NCBI GenBank assembly: GCA_018813065.1
Contig: JAHJCH010000077.1
Coordinates: 1-34,504, forward strand
Origin: Myxococcota bacterium
Lineage (GTDB): Bacteria > Myxococcota_A > Bradymonadia > UBA7976 > UBA1532
Direction of reading: 5' to 3'
Length of the DNA stretch: 34,504 nucleotides
Part shown: positions 1 to 9,450 of the stretch, one piece after another
Layout: each line of letters opens with the position of its first letter
Position numbering within the stretch: the stretch's first letter is position 1
The notes under the pieces: model-generated
What the model was told of the DNA's origin: nothing
What the model saw: the letters and a program-made list of their open reading frames with translations, nothing else
Databases searched by the model: none
Position numbers and translations under genes: made by a program

Positions 1-1227
1 GCTGAAGCTGTATGTCTCTTGATCAGCAGCGGCGGCGCGCGCGGGTGGGGTGATGCTCAACACGACGGGCGGCGGCGGCGTGCCGTTTGTCGTGAAGTAC
101 GCCAGCAGCCCTGAGCAGATCACCACGGCGAGGATTGCGGCGATGGGGCGCAGCCTCGGCTGAGCCTCGATCCGCTGGTGCAAGCGGGTCAACGCCGCTT
201 GATAGATCTCATCGCGCTTGGAGCCCTGGGCTTCGATGATCTCTGGGTAGGCGCGGGGCGCGTCAGGGGTAAGGAGTTCCTTGGGCGGCGTAGCGCCTTG
301 GCCCTCGGTGATCGGGCTCAGCCGCGCGGCGAAGCCCGCCCGTCGCAGGGCCACGCGCAGGCCCCGCGCGCTGTCAACGCGCCGCTCTGGCACGGGCGAC
401 AGCGCCCAGCTCAGGGCCTCACGCAGCCCTACGGGCAGGGCCTCGCTGCCCTCAAGGGAGGACAGCTTGAGGGGCTTGCGCCCACCTCGACGGATCAAGA
501 ACTCCGCCTCAGGCTCGCCCGCCCGCGAGGGGCGCTTATGGGGCTGCTCGACGCCGAGCATATGGAGTAAGACCAGGGCCACGGAGTAGAGATCGGCCCT
601 GGGCGTGGCCGGCTCGCCACGGATGACCTCAGGGGCCATCCAGCTAAAGCTGCCCATGATCTTGCCCGCCGCGGTCAGGCGGCTCTGGATGTCCTGATCG
701 GTCTTGGCGATCCCCAGATCGATGAGGCAGGCGCGCTTATCGACCGAGGTGGAGGACTGTAAGAAGACATTGGAGGGCTTGATGTCTCGATGGATGATCC
801 CCAGCGCGTGCATATCCTCAAGGCCCGCCAAGATCTCATCGGTGATGCGCACCGCCAGCTCCAATGGCATGACGGGGTGACGTATCAGATGCTGGGCGAG
901 GTTCTCCCCTTCGAGGAAGTCCATGACGATAAAGGGCTCGCCCTGCGCCGTTTGACCGAACTCTCTGAGGTTGACGATGTGCGGGGAGTTGAGCTGGGCC
1001 GTCAGCCGCGCCTCTTGTTCAAACCGCGCCAACCACCGCGCCTCCCTCGGCTGATCCAGGATGAGCTTGATGGCGACCCGCTTATCAAAGGCCTGGAGGT
1101 CTTTGGCGAGGAAGATCGTGCCCATGCCGCCTTGATCGAGCTGCCGCTCGATGGCGTAGCGCCCATTGATGATCATGTCGGCCTCGGCGCCGCGCGCGCC
1201 GCTGGGGGGATCTGAGGTGAACGTCAC
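1..1227 (-). CDS. Hanks-type Ser/Thr protein kinase with C-terminal membrane helix (3' truncated by window edge)
   Basis: Reverse-strand reading gives 409 codons open to base 1, so the C-terminus is missing. Kinase landmarks appear in order: a glycine-rich loop (LDQGGMGTIFLA), VAIK lysine, HRDIKPSN at residues 146-153, DLG in place of DFG (common in bacterial Hanks kinases), and an APE motif (WMAPEV). After about 100 further residues comes one hydrophobic helix (IAAILAVVICSGLLAYF, about residues 358-375), then a Pro-rich segment. The expected topology is a cytoplasmic PknB-like kinase, one membrane span and an external or periplasmic sensor that is not visible here. The start is GTG at 1227; ATG at 1176, just before IINGRYAIE and with a GAGG upstream, is an equally good start. 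An in-frame TAG upstream excludes a longer protein. It follows argB on the same strand after 84 bp. Targets are unknown. The kinase family call is firm. Confidence 0.93.
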   Translation of the reverse strand, partial: MTFTSDPPSGARGAEADMIINGRYAIERQLDQGGMGTIFLAKDLQAFDKRVAIKLILDQPREARWLARFEQEARLTAQLNSPHIVNLREFGQTAQGEPFIVMDFLEGENLAQHLIRHPVMPLELAVRITDEILAGLEDMHALGIIHRDIKPSNVFLQSSTSVDKRACLIDLGIAKTDQDIQSRLTAAGKIMGSFSWMAPEVIRGEPATPRADLYSVALVLLHMLGVEQPHKRPSRAGEPEAEFLIRRGGRKPLKLSSLEGSEALPVGLREALSWALSPVPERRVDSARGLRVALRRAGFAARLSPITEGQGATPPKELLTPDAPRAYPEIIEAQGSKRDEIYQAALTRLHQRIEAQPRLRPIAAILAVVICSGLLAYFTTNGTPPPPVVLSITPPARAAAADQETYSFS

Positions 1228-1311
1228 GGGGCCTTCATCGCGCCAACGCGCTGGTTGGGATGCGGGCTACCATAGCGCATCCTCGCTTGGAGGTGAATCC
1301 AACGGCATGGC

Positions 1312-2136
1312 TCAAGGCGTCAGGGTGGTGCCTTGATCGAGCGCGCCGCTCAAGAGCGCGGGCAGCGCATCGTCACGCAGCGGGCCGAGGATATGGATGG
1401 CGCCGACGCGGCCCCGGCGCAGCACCTCGATGGAGGCCTCGATCTTGGGGATCATCCCCCCCGCGATGACGCCCTCACGGATGAGCTGGGCCGCCTCATC
1501 GGCGCGCAGGCGAGGAATACGGCTGGCGGGATCGGGCGGCGCGGCCAAGACCCCGCCGATCCCGGTCAACAGGATGAGGTGATCGGCCTCTAGGGCCTCG
1601 GCGACGTGGTTGGCGACCACGTCGCCGTTGATGTTGAGGGCCGCGCCGCGCTCATCGGCGGCCAGACAGGCCAGCGCGGGCGTGTAGCCTGCGTCGAGGA
1701 GCAGCCGCAGGAGCGCGACGTTGACGCCGACGACATCCCCGACCTGGCCAAAGTCCACGGGATCAGGGCCGCAGCCCGAGATCACCCTGGGGGGGCGCTT
1801 GACGCCGGCGATGACGCGGCTGCTGGTGCCGTTGAGGCCCACAGGCCGGGCGCCAGCGGCGATCAGCCCCCCGCAGAGATCGGCGTTGAGCGCCGAGAGG
1901 CTCATCTTCATCACCTCCAAGGCGGCCTCGTCGGTGATCCGCCGCCCGCCCACGACCTTGACCTCTTGGCCTAGCCGCCGCTGGAGGGCCGTGGCTTGGG
2001 GGCCGCCGCCGTGGACGAGGACGACGCGCGCGGGCGCATCGCCCACCGTCAACGCGGCGATCCCACGCAGCGTGGCGTGCAGGCTGTCACTCTCGAAGAG
2101 CTCTCCGCCGAGCTTGATGATCAATGTCTGGGTCAT
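1312..2136 (-). CDS. argB: Acetylglutamate kinase
   Basis: ArgB phosphorylates N-acetyl-L-glutamate with ATP in the second step of arginine biosynthesis in the cytoplasm. The 274-residue protein has the whole family signature: IIKLGGE at the N-terminus (phosphate-binding Lys), HGGGPQ, GLNG, GDVVGVN, LNINGDVVAN and GGMIPKI near the C-terminus with the second catalytic Lys. Length is slightly below the usual 280-300. The chosen ATG at 2136 begins MTQTLIIKLGG and has AGAGGA about 9 nt upstream. An in-frame ATG at 2184 would add 16 Arg-rich residues with no family counterpart. No other arg gene is in the window, so argB is isolated from the pathway. A TATAAT box lies upstream on the same strand (2205-2210). 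Confidence 0.95.
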   Translation of the reverse strand: MTQTLIIKLGGELFESDSLHATLRGIAALTVGDAPARVVLVHGGGPQATALQRRLGQEVKVVGGRRITDEAALEVMKMSLSALNADLCGGLIAAGARPVGLNGTSSRVIAGVKRPPRVISGCGPDPVDFGQVGDVVGVNVALLRLLLDAGYTPALACLAADERGAALNINGDVVANHVAEALEADHLILLTGIGGVLAAPPDPASRIPRLRADEAAQLIREGVIAGGMIPKIEASIEVLRRGRVGAIHILGPLRDDALPALLSGALDQGTTLTP

Positions 2137-2204
2137 GTTGACGTATCCTCTCCGCCTCGCAGCGCGAGGCCTCACGGGCTCCATCTTGAGCGACGCGAGG
2201 TTAA

Positions 2205-2234
2205 ATTATACAGGCGATTAACGCCTTGTTGACA
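2205..2234 (-). promoter_or_regulatory. Candidate argB promoter with a small inverted repeat
   Basis: On the minus strand a perfect TATAAT lies at 2210-2205. About 16 bp upstream of it is TCAACA (2232-2227), matching four of six -35 positions. Between the two is a perfect 5-bp inverted repeat, AGGCG/CGCCT (2212-2226), that could be a repressor site. Transcription would start near 2198, giving a leader of about 60 nt. The -10 box resembles part of an ARG-box core, but the match is too weak to claim arginine control. Confidence 0.38.
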
Positions 2235-2256
2235 ATAAAGATATTATTTTTCAAAT
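2229..2256 (+). promoter_or_regulatory. Candidate promoter for the giant surface protein gene
   Basis: A perfect TTGACA (2229-2234) is followed after 16 bp by TCAAAT (2251-2256, four of six matches to the -10 consensus). It lies in the AT-rich 256-bp divergent spacer between argB and the giant gene, and partly overlaps the argB promoter candidate. This would give a leader of about 130 nt carrying a short hairpin. Confidence 0.33.
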
Positions 2257-2342
2257 AGTTAGCTTAGGTGTGTTTTTTCTCTTGTCCGTGCTTTTACAGG
2301 GCCAAGATTTTAACGCCGTTTTATGGCAAAAGTGCCCCCCAT

Positions 2343-2368
2343 AGAGCCATCAATAAGGCTCTTTCTTA
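2343..2368 (+). terminator. Weak hairpin plus U-rich run in the leader of the giant gene (possible attenuator)
   Basis: AGAGCC (2343-2348) and GGCTCT (2357-2362) form a 6-bp stem with an 8-nt loop, followed by TTCTTATTT. It lies about 25 nt upstream of the start codon of the 2393 gene, before the strong Shine-Dalgarno AAGGAGG at 2381-2387. It resembles a short intrinsic terminator inside a leader, but the stem is short and chance is possible. Confidence 0.25.
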
Positions 2369-2392
2369 TTTGGATGTTTTAAGGAGGAGAGG

Positions 2393-5300
2393 ATGCATCA
2401 GAGACGCGCATGGAGCCGCGCCTTGGGCTTCTTGATCACCGCGCTGCTCGCCTTACCGGCGATGGCGCAGCTTGAGGTCACGGCGATCCCGTGGGTGCAG
2501 AGCAACCCAGAGATCCCCCACCCGGCCCTCAATGGGATGCCGACGATGCTTCAGGCCATCGCTGAAGGCGGTGACTGCGGCGGCACCTATAGCTATCGCT
2601 GGGACTGGAACGGCGACGGCGATTACGACGATGCGGGCGAGACGGCGATGCAGGCCAGCAGCGCCAACTACGCCAGCTACTTCGCGCCGCTGCACCACGA
2701 GGTCACCTTCCCCGACGCCCAAGGGGATCGCCTCTATTACCCCAAGGTCGAGGTCACCTGCGGTGAAGAGATCGTCACCACGGTGATGCCGGTGCTGATC
2801 CGCGTAGAGCGCATCTGTAGCGGCAACCTCGTCGATGGGCTCGTCGCCGCCGACTGCGTGGGCGAGGAGAACATCTCCATGACCCGCAAGGTGATGTCCA
2901 ATCGGGCCATCGATCGCGGGCTTTGGTATATGTTCAAGGGCTTTACACACCGCACTGATGATGGGTACGGCCACGATAACACCCACACTTGCTGGTATAA
3001 TAGCTCAAACCCGATCATGTATGGCACCGGTCACGCGATCAACGCCTTCTTGCGCCGTGGTCATGGTCATGGTGAGGGCAAGGAGAACGATCCTTACTAT
3101 CGTCACCTTACGCAATGCGGCGTCCATGCGATTTTGACCACAATGAGCCTTGGCGCGCTCGATTTTGATGATGATAATACGCATGGTATGGATAATCAGG
3201 GGCTTTTTGGGGCCAACGGCGTCTTTGCCGTTTCTTCATACTACCCAAGCTATGTGAGCACGGCTTGGGTTGAGCCGATCGCGGGCTTTGGTAACCCCGA
3301 TTATATCTCTCCCGTCGGCGCTGCGGGGGTTTTTGGTCAACGTCTTCAAGACATTGGTCAGGATCTCGCAGATGGGTTGACACATTGCCAAACAAATAAT
3401 GGTGGTTGGCATTACACTTGTAATGTTGCATCTACAACAGATGCATCAACAAGCGGCTGGGCACCCGAGGTCTTCCGTCTCTTGGAGCGCAAGTTTGGCG
3501 TGGTCATCCCTCAAGCCAAAAAAGACCTCGCGCGGACCTGGTTTGATACCTATTGTGGCGATGGCACTTGCACCTATCACACAGGTGATGCGCGGCTCTC
3601 CGGGAACGCGCTGGTGGGCTATGGCTGGACGGAGAACCAGGTCTATGATCCGACAGATCCAGAGGTTCAGCGGAACGTCAACAGCGTAGACTCAATCAAT
3701 CACGTCTCGCTTGGCCTCTATTATATGTACGCGACGACCAAAGGTCTGCGCTCCTTTGACCCAGAGATTCGCTTTTTGCCCAGCGGACGCGACTGGAACG
3801 CCGAGTTTACGGATTTCTTGTTGACGCAGCAAGCCGCCGATGGCAGCTGGAGCTGGATTGGTGGTTGGCCGTGGGGCAGTTATATCAACACCCAATCGCG
3901 CACGGGCTTGATCGTACAGATTATCCAGAGCTGGCTTGAGGTCAGCCCCTATGGCCGGGCCACGCCACAGCTCGCCGGGCCAATGATGGATGTTCACTTT
4001 GATCACGCCTGGTCCTATGTCCTTGATCCATCCGTGACCTTAGAGACCTTCCAGTGGAACGTGATTGATTATCCCGTGGGCTTGGATCTGAACGGTGATG
4101 GCGATTTTGATGATGAGGGTGAGCACGCGCCAGAGGATCTCAACGGCGATGGTCACGTCCTTGATGATGAGATCGTCTGGGATTTTGAGACGAACGACCT
4201 CTTTGAGCGTTTTACTTATCAGTATGAAGCGGATTTAAGCTGGGGCGACGTTGAAAACCATAACGCGACCTTGGCTGTCACCGATAATACGGGGCGCGTT
4301 TTCTATGATTATGATTCTGTACAGATCCGCGTTTCTTTAGAGAATCATAAGCCAATCATTATTACGCATCCTACAGATCCAGCCGCGCGCTATCGCGGTT
4401 ATATCAATCATGACGTCGTGATCGATCTGAGCGCCAGCTATGACCCGGATTCTCGCTATGATGTCTTTCCTGGCGATGACACCCGTGATCCGGGCGTGCC
4501 CGATCGCATCACCAGCATGCACATCGATCTCAACCTCGACGGCGACTACGACGATGAGGGCGAGGACGCCACCAATGGCCCCGTGCGCTTTACCATCCTC
4601 GGTGATATGGCCGAGGGCGATTTAATCGCCCTGCCCGTGCGCATCTGTGATGACGCCCAGTGGAACGGCGAGTGTTACGACGGGATCACCCGCGAGGACT
4701 GCTCTGAGTGTTCTTACGGTTCCGCGTCTATCCTTCTTTTGCGCAATGAGATGCCCCCTGAGATCGCGCCCCTCGGCCCCTTTGAGGCGCTGCCTGAGCC
4801 CGCCGACATCACCGTGATGGCCGTGGACCCCGAGGGCGTTATGGGGATGCGTTATCTCTATGAGGTGATCTCCGGTTCGGGGCAGATCATCGTTGATCCA
4901 GCGTTTGATGGGAACCTGGAGGACATGGGCGCCCATATCCTTTATCTCCCTGACGGCGACGGCCCCCGCGTGGATCAGATCCGCGTCCGCGTCATTGACT
5001 ACGGCGGAATGGAGACCGAGGCGGTCTTTGACATCAACGTTCATAACCTCGATCCGGTGATTGAGCCGCCTGTTTGCCCCTTCGATCTGGGCAACGGTGA
5101 GCAAGGCCGCGTTGACATCATCGCCACGGATCGCGGCGGTGAGGTGGACCCGCTGGTTTGCGCCGTCGTCGGCGCGCTGCCCGAGGGCGCGATGATGGAG
5201 GGCTGCCAGATCACCTGGACGCCCACGATCGATCAGGCCAAGTTTGGCCCCACGCGCTTCTCCGTGCGCGTCGATGATCCCGACGGCGGCATGGACAGCC

Positions 5301-8300
5301 TCGACTTTGACTGTCAGGCGACCCTGCGCGATCGCGACGGCGACTTTGAGGCGGACGTCGAGGACAACTGCCCCGACACCCCCAACGCCGATCAGGCCAA
5401 CTTCGACGGCGACGCCGCCGGTGACGCCTGTGATGAGGATGATGACAATGATGGCATCCTCGATGTCATTGAGGGGGACGGCGACTTTGACGGCGATGGC
5501 ATCCCCAACGCCTTTGATGATGACTCGGACGCTGACGGTCTCCCCGACGCCTTGGAGGGCAGCGGTGACGCCGACGGCGACGGCGCGGGTGACTTCCTCG
5601 ACATCGACGCCGACGGCGACGGCATCGCCGACGCGGTTGAGGGCGGCGGCGACACGGACGGCGACGGGCTGGCCGACTACCTCGACGGCGACTCGGACGG
5701 CGACGGCATCACCGACACCATCGAGGGCGGCGGCGACACGGACGGCGACGGGCTGGCCGACTACCTCGACGGCGACTCGGACGGCGACGGCCTCGATGAT
5801 GTCATCGAGGGCGGCGGCGACTTCGACGGCGACGGGCTGGCCGACTACCTCGACGGCGACTCGGACGGCGACGGCCTGACCGACGCCTTCGAGGGCGCCG
5901 TGGACTCCGACGATGACGGCGCCCCCGATTACGTGGACGTTGACGCCGACGGCGACGGCATCCTCGACGCCACGGAGGGCGCGGTGGACTCCGACGGCGA
6001 TGAGACCCCCGATTACCTCGACGCCGACTCTGATAACGACGGCATCGACGATGAGATCGAGGGCGACGTGGACTCTGACGGCGATGAGACGCCCGATTAC
6101 CTCGACGCCGACTCCGATAACGACGGCATCGGCGATGAGATCGAGGGCGACGTGGACTCCGACGGCGATGAGACGCCCGATTACCTCGACGCCGACTCCG
6201 ATAACGACGGTATCGGCGATGAGATCGAGGGCGACGTGGACTCCGACGGCGATGAGACGCCCGATTACCTCGACGCCGACTCCGATAACGACGGCATCGA
6301 CGATGAGATCGAGGGCGACGTGGACTCCGACGGCGATGAGACGCCCGATTACCTCGACGCCGACTCCGATAACGACGGCATCGGCGATGAGATCGAGGGC
6401 GGCGGCGACGCCGACGGCGATGAGATCCCCAACTACCTCGACGCCGACGCCGATAACGACGGCATCGATGATGAGATCGAGGGCGATGGCGACTTCGACG
6501 GCGATGAGACGCCCGATTTCCTCGACACCGACGCCGATAACGACGGCATCACCGATGAGATCGAGGGCGACGGCGACTTTGACGGCGACGGCGCTGCCGA
6601 TTACGTCGATGACGACGCGGATGGTGACGGCATCAATGACGTGATCGAGGGCGACGGCGACTTCGATGAGGATGGACGCCCCGATTACCTCGATGATGAC
6701 GCGGATGGCGACGGCATCGCCGACGCCACGGAGGGCGATGACGACTCAGACGGCGATGGCGCCCCCGATTACCTCGATGGTGACAGCGACGGCGACAGCA
6801 TCGACGATGCGCTTGAGGGCGACGGCGACTACGACGGCGACGGCGTGCCCAACTACCTCGACACCGACGCCGACGGCGACGGCGTCAGCGATGAGGAGGA
6901 GGGGCTCGGCGACAGCGACGGCGATGGCGTGCCCGACTACCTCGACAATGACACCGACGGCGACGGCATCGGCGACACCGTCGAGGGCAACGAGGACGTA
7001 GACGGCGACGGCATCCCCAACTACCTCGATGATGACTCCGACGGCGACGGCATCCCCGACGCCGTGGAGACCGGCGAGGACTTCGATGAGGACGGCGCGC
7101 GTAACTTCGTCGATCTCGACAGCGATAACGACGGCCTCACCGACGCCACAGAGGGCGCGGTGGACTCCGATGGGGACGGCGCGGCGGACTTCGTCGATCT
7201 CGACAGCGACGGCGACACGATCCCCGACGCCGTGGAGGGCGCCGGCGACGCCGATCAAGACCAGCTCCCGGATTACCTCGACACGGACGCCGATGGCGAC
7301 GGCCTGGGTGATGCCGTGGAGGGCGTCGGTGACTTCGACGAGGATCTGATCCCGGATTACCTGGACACCGACTCCGATAATGACGGCCTCGATGACGCCG
7401 TGGAGGGCGCCGAGGACCAGGATGAGGACGGCGCGCCCAACTACCTCGACGCCGACGCCGATAACGACGGCCTCGCCGATGGTGATGAGGGCGCCGGCGA
7501 CGCCGATCAGGACGGCCTGCCCGATTACCTGGACACCGACTCCGATAATGACGGCCTGAGTGACGCCGTCGAGGGCAGCGGCGACGCCGATGACGATGGC
7601 ATCCCCGCCTACCTCGACACGGACTCCGATAATGACGGCATCCTCGACGCCGATGAGGGCCTCGGGGACTTCGATGGCGACAGCATCCCCGACTACCTCG
7701 ATGATGACACCGACGGTGACGGCATCCTCGACGCGAATGAGGGCAGCGGCGACGCCGATGATGACGGCGCGCCCAACTACCTCGACACCGACGCCGATAA
7801 TGACGGCATCCCCGACGCGACGGAGGGCCTGGGGGACGCTGACGGCGACGGCATCGCCGATTACCTCGATGACGACGCCGATAACGACGGCATCGCCGAC
7901 GCCAATGAGGGCGACGGCGACGCGGATGACGATGGCATCCCCGATTACCTGGACACGGACTCCGATAATGACGGCATCTCCGACGCCGACGAGGGCGCCG
8001 AGGACCAGGATGAGGACGGCACGCCCAACTACCTCGATGATGACGCCGATGGTGACGGCATCCTCGACACCACCGAGGGCGCTGAGGACACCGACGGCGA
8101 TGGGACGCCTGATTATCTGGACACGGACGCCGATGGTGACGGCGTCGCCGACGCCGATGAGGGCGCCGAGGACCAGGATGAGGACGGCACGCCCAACTAC
8201 CTCGACACCGACGCCGATGGTGATGGCATCTCAGATGAGATCGAGGGCGGCGGTGATGAGGCCCCCGTCGATACCGACGGCGACGGCGCCCCTGATTACC

Positions 8301-9418
8301 TCGACACCGACGCCGATGATGACGGTATCCCCGACGCCGACGAGGGCGACGCGGATCAAGACGACGATGGGACGCCCAACTACCTCGATGATGACGCCGA
8401 CGGCGATGGGATCACCGACGCGGATGAGGGCGTGAGCGACGGCGATGAGGATGGCGCGCCCGATTACCTTGATGATGACTCGGATAACGACGGCATCCCC
8501 GATGGCGAGGAGGGCGGCGACGACGTGGATGATGACGGCGTCCCCGATTACCTCGATGATGACGCCGATGGCGATGGCATCCTCGACAGCGAGGAGGGCG
8601 ATGTGGACTCCGACGGCGATGATGTCCCCGATTACCTCGATGATGACAGCGATGATGACGGCATCCTCGATGGCGAAGAGGGCGCGACGGACACCGACGG
8701 CGACGGCACCCCCGATTACCTCGATGATGACGCCGATGGCGATGGCATCCTCGACGCCACCGAGGGCGCGACGGACACCGATGGCGACGGCACCCCCGAT
8801 TACCTCGATGAGGACGCCGACGGCGATGGCGTCCTCGACGCGGATGAGGGCGGTGATGATCTCGACGGCGACGGCACCCCCGACTACCTCGACGCCGACG
8901 CCGATGGCGACACCATCCCCGACCGGGATGAGGGCGCCGTGGACACCGACGGTGATGGCCGCATCGACGCGCAGGACACCGACAGCGACGGCGACAGCGT
9001 CGAGGACAGCCAGGACAACTGCCGCCTCATCGCCAACGGGGATCAGGCGGACATGGACGGCGACGGTGAGGGCGATCTCTGCGACGCGGACTCCGACGGC
9101 GACGGCGTCAGCAACGCCGATGAGGAGCGCGATCAGATGGACCCGCTGAGCACCGACACCGACGATGACGGCATCGCCGATGGCACCGAGCTTGAGCTGG
9201 GCACTGATCCGCTCAACCCCGACACCGACGGCGACGGCGTCCTTGATGGTGATGAGGCGGCCAATAATGGCGATCCGCTCGTCGCCGACGCGCCCACCCT
9301 CGGCGGCGGCAGCGTCACCGGCTGCGCGGCGACGCCCAGCCTTAACACCCGTGGCCCGTGGCCCCTCCTCCTCCTCTTTGGCCTCGGCTTGATCCTGCGC
9401 CGCCGTCCGCGCCGCTGA
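2393..9418 (+). CDS. Giant surface protein: terpenoid-cyclase-like toroid, PKD/Ig-like modules, ~42 TSP3-type calcium repeats, MYXO-CTERM-like tail
   Basis: This 2341-residue protein has a signal peptide (residues 1-25, cleavage after AMA). Residues about 30-510 are aromatic-rich and include two QW-like motifs (CQTNNGGWHY near 331; QQAADGSWSW near 478), typical of the alpha/alpha toroid of prenyltransferase/squalene-cyclase-like proteins. EF-hand/dockerin-like loops follow the pattern WNGDGDYDDAGE (72-83 and two later copies). A PKD-like stretch (IDLSASYDPDS) and an Ig/cadherin-like module follow at about 670-980. Residues about 1030-2200 are some 42 near-exact 28-residue repeats with DxDxDGDG loops, thrombospondin type 3-like, with nearly half the residues Asp/Glu. 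The C-terminus has Gly-Cys (Cys2311), a hydrophobic LLLLFGLGLIL and RRRPRR, matching the MYXO-CTERM layout processed by myxosortase in related bacteria. The start has a strong AAGGAGG. Expected role: a calcium-stiffened cell-surface stalk presenting the N-terminal domain. Its ligand and any enzyme activity are unknown. Confidence 0.88.
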   Translation: MHQRRAWSRALGFLITALLALPAMAQLEVTAIPWVQSNPEIPHPALNGMPTMLQAIAEGGDCGGTYSYRWDWNGDGDYDDAGETAMQASSANYASYFAPLHHEVTFPDAQGDRLYYPKVEVTCGEEIVTTVMPVLIRVERICSGNLVDGLVAADCVGEENISMTRKVMSNRAIDRGLWYMFKGFTHRTDDGYGHDNTHTCWYNSSNPIMYGTGHAINAFLRRGHGHGEGKENDPYYRHLTQCGVHAILTTMSLGALDFDDDNTHGMDNQGLFGANGVFAVSSYYPSYVSTAWVEPIAGFGNPDYISPVGAAGVFGQRLQDIGQDLADGLTHCQTNNGGWHYTCNVASTTDASTSGWAPEVFRLLERKFGVVIPQAKKDLARTWFDTYCGDGTCTYHTGDARLSGNALVGYGWTENQVYDPTDPEVQRNVNSVDSINHVSLGLYYMYATTKGLRSFDPEIRFLPSGRDWNAEFTDFLLTQQAADGSWSWIGGWPWGSYINTQSRTGLIVQIIQSWLEVSPYGRATPQLAGPMMDVHFDHAWSYVLDPSVTLETFQWNVIDYPVGLDLNGDGDFDDEGEHAPEDLNGDGHVLDDEIVWDFETNDLFERFTYQYEADLSWGDVENHNATLAVTDNTGRVFYDYDSVQIRVSLENHKPIIITHPTDPAARYRGYINHDVVIDLSASYDPDSRYDVFPGDDTRDPGVPDRITSMHIDLNLDGDYDDEGEDATNGPVRFTILGDMAEGDLIALPVRICDDAQWNGECYDGITREDCSECSYGSASILLLRNEMPPEIAPLGPFEALPEPADITVMAVDPEGVMGMRYLYEVISGSGQIIVDPAFDGNLEDMGAHILYLPDGDGPRVDQIRVRVIDYGGMETEAVFDINVHNLDPVIEPPVCPFDLGNGEQGRVDIIATDRGGEVDPLVCAVVGALPEGAMMEGCQITWTPTIDQAKFGPTRFSVRVDDPDGGMDSLDFDCQATLRDRDGDFEADVEDNCPDTPNADQANFDGDAAGDACDEDDDNDGILDVIEGDGDFDGDGIPNAFDDDSDADGLPDALEGSGDADGDGAGDFLDIDADGDGIADAVEGGGDTDGDGLADYLDGDSDGDGITDTIEGGGDTDGDGLADYLDGDSDGDGLDDVIEGGGDFDGDGLADYLDGDSDGDGLTDAFEGAVDSDDDGAPDYVDVDADGDGILDATEGAVDSDGDETPDYLDADSDNDGIDDEIEGDVDSDGDETPDYLDADSDNDGIGDEIEGDVDSDGDETPDYLDADSDNDGIGDEIEGDVDSDGDETPDYLDADSDNDGIDDEIEGDVDSDGDETPDYLDADSDNDGIGDEIEGGGDADGDEIPNYLDADADNDGIDDEIEGDGDFDGDETPDFLDTDADNDGITDEIEGDGDFDGDGAADYVDDDADGDGINDVIEGDGDFDEDGRPDYLDDDADGDGIADATEGDDDSDGDGAPDYLDGDSDGDSIDDALEGDGDYDGDGVPNYLDTDADGDGVSDEEEGLGDSDGDGVPDYLDNDTDGDGIGDTVEGNEDVDGDGIPNYLDDDSDGDGIPDAVETGEDFDEDGARNFVDLDSDNDGLTDATEGAVDSDGDGAADFVDLDSDGDTIPDAVEGAGDADQDQLPDYLDTDADGDGLGDAVEGVGDFDEDLIPDYLDTDSDNDGLDDAVEGAEDQDEDGAPNYLDADADNDGLADGDEGAGDADQDGLPDYLDTDSDNDGLSDAVEGSGDADDDGIPAYLDTDSDNDGILDADEGLGDFDGDSIPDYLDDDTDGDGILDANEGSGDADDDGAPNYLDTDADNDGIPDATEGLGDADGDGIADYLDDDADNDGIADANEGDGDADDDGIPDYLDTDSDNDGISDADEGAEDQDEDGTPNYLDDDADGDGILDTTEGAEDTDGDGTPDYLDTDADGDGVADADEGAEDQDEDGTPNYLDTDADGDGISDEIEGGGDEAPVDTDGDGAPDYLDTDADDDGIPDADEGDADQDDDGTPNYLDDDADGDGITDADEGVSDGDEDGAPDYLDDDSDNDGIPDGEEGGDDVDDDGVPDYLDDDADGDGILDSEEGDVDSDGDDVPDYLDDDSDDDGILDGEEGATDTDGDGTPDYLDDDADGDGILDATEGATDTDGDGTPDYLDEDADGDGVLDADEGGDDLDGDGTPDYLDADADGDTIPDRDEGAVDTDGDGRIDAQDTDSDGDSVEDSQDNCRLIANGDQADMDGDGEGDLCDADSDGDGVSNADEERDQMDPLSTDTDDDGIADGTELELGTDPLNPDTDGDGVLDGDEAANNGDPLVADAPTLGGGSVTGCAATPSLNTRGPWPLLLLFGLGLILRRRPRR
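5476..8990 (+). repeat. 84-bp tandem repeat array (~42 in-frame copies)
   Basis: Each 84-bp unit encodes 28 residues of the form xxDxDGDGxPDYLDxDxDxDGIxDxxEG. I count about 42 units. Five consecutive units between about 5985 and 6405 are nearly identical at base level, differing mostly at one GAC/GGC codon, which points to recent duplication. Outer units are diverged. One unit near 8255-8275 has a five-residue insertion (EAPVD) that keeps the frame. The array lies wholly inside the giant gene, and the spacerless coding repeats rule out CRISPR. Confidence 0.95.
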
Positions 9419-9450
9419 CGGTTGTTCTTTAACGCAGCCTCAACCTAGCG

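Noticed and set aside
178-1215. Plus-strand frames over the kinase gene
   Set aside because: The minus strand encodes a complete set of kinase motifs; the plus frames have none.
5476-8990. CRISPR array
   Set aside because: The repeats are directly adjacent, in frame, without spacers of unrelated sequence, and code for calcium-type loops.
5244-9149. Long Thr/Pro/Ser/Met-rich frames in another plus-strand frame over the 84-bp array
   Set aside because: They are out-of-frame readings of the same tandem repeats. Repeats whose unit is a multiple of three keep several frames open by chance.
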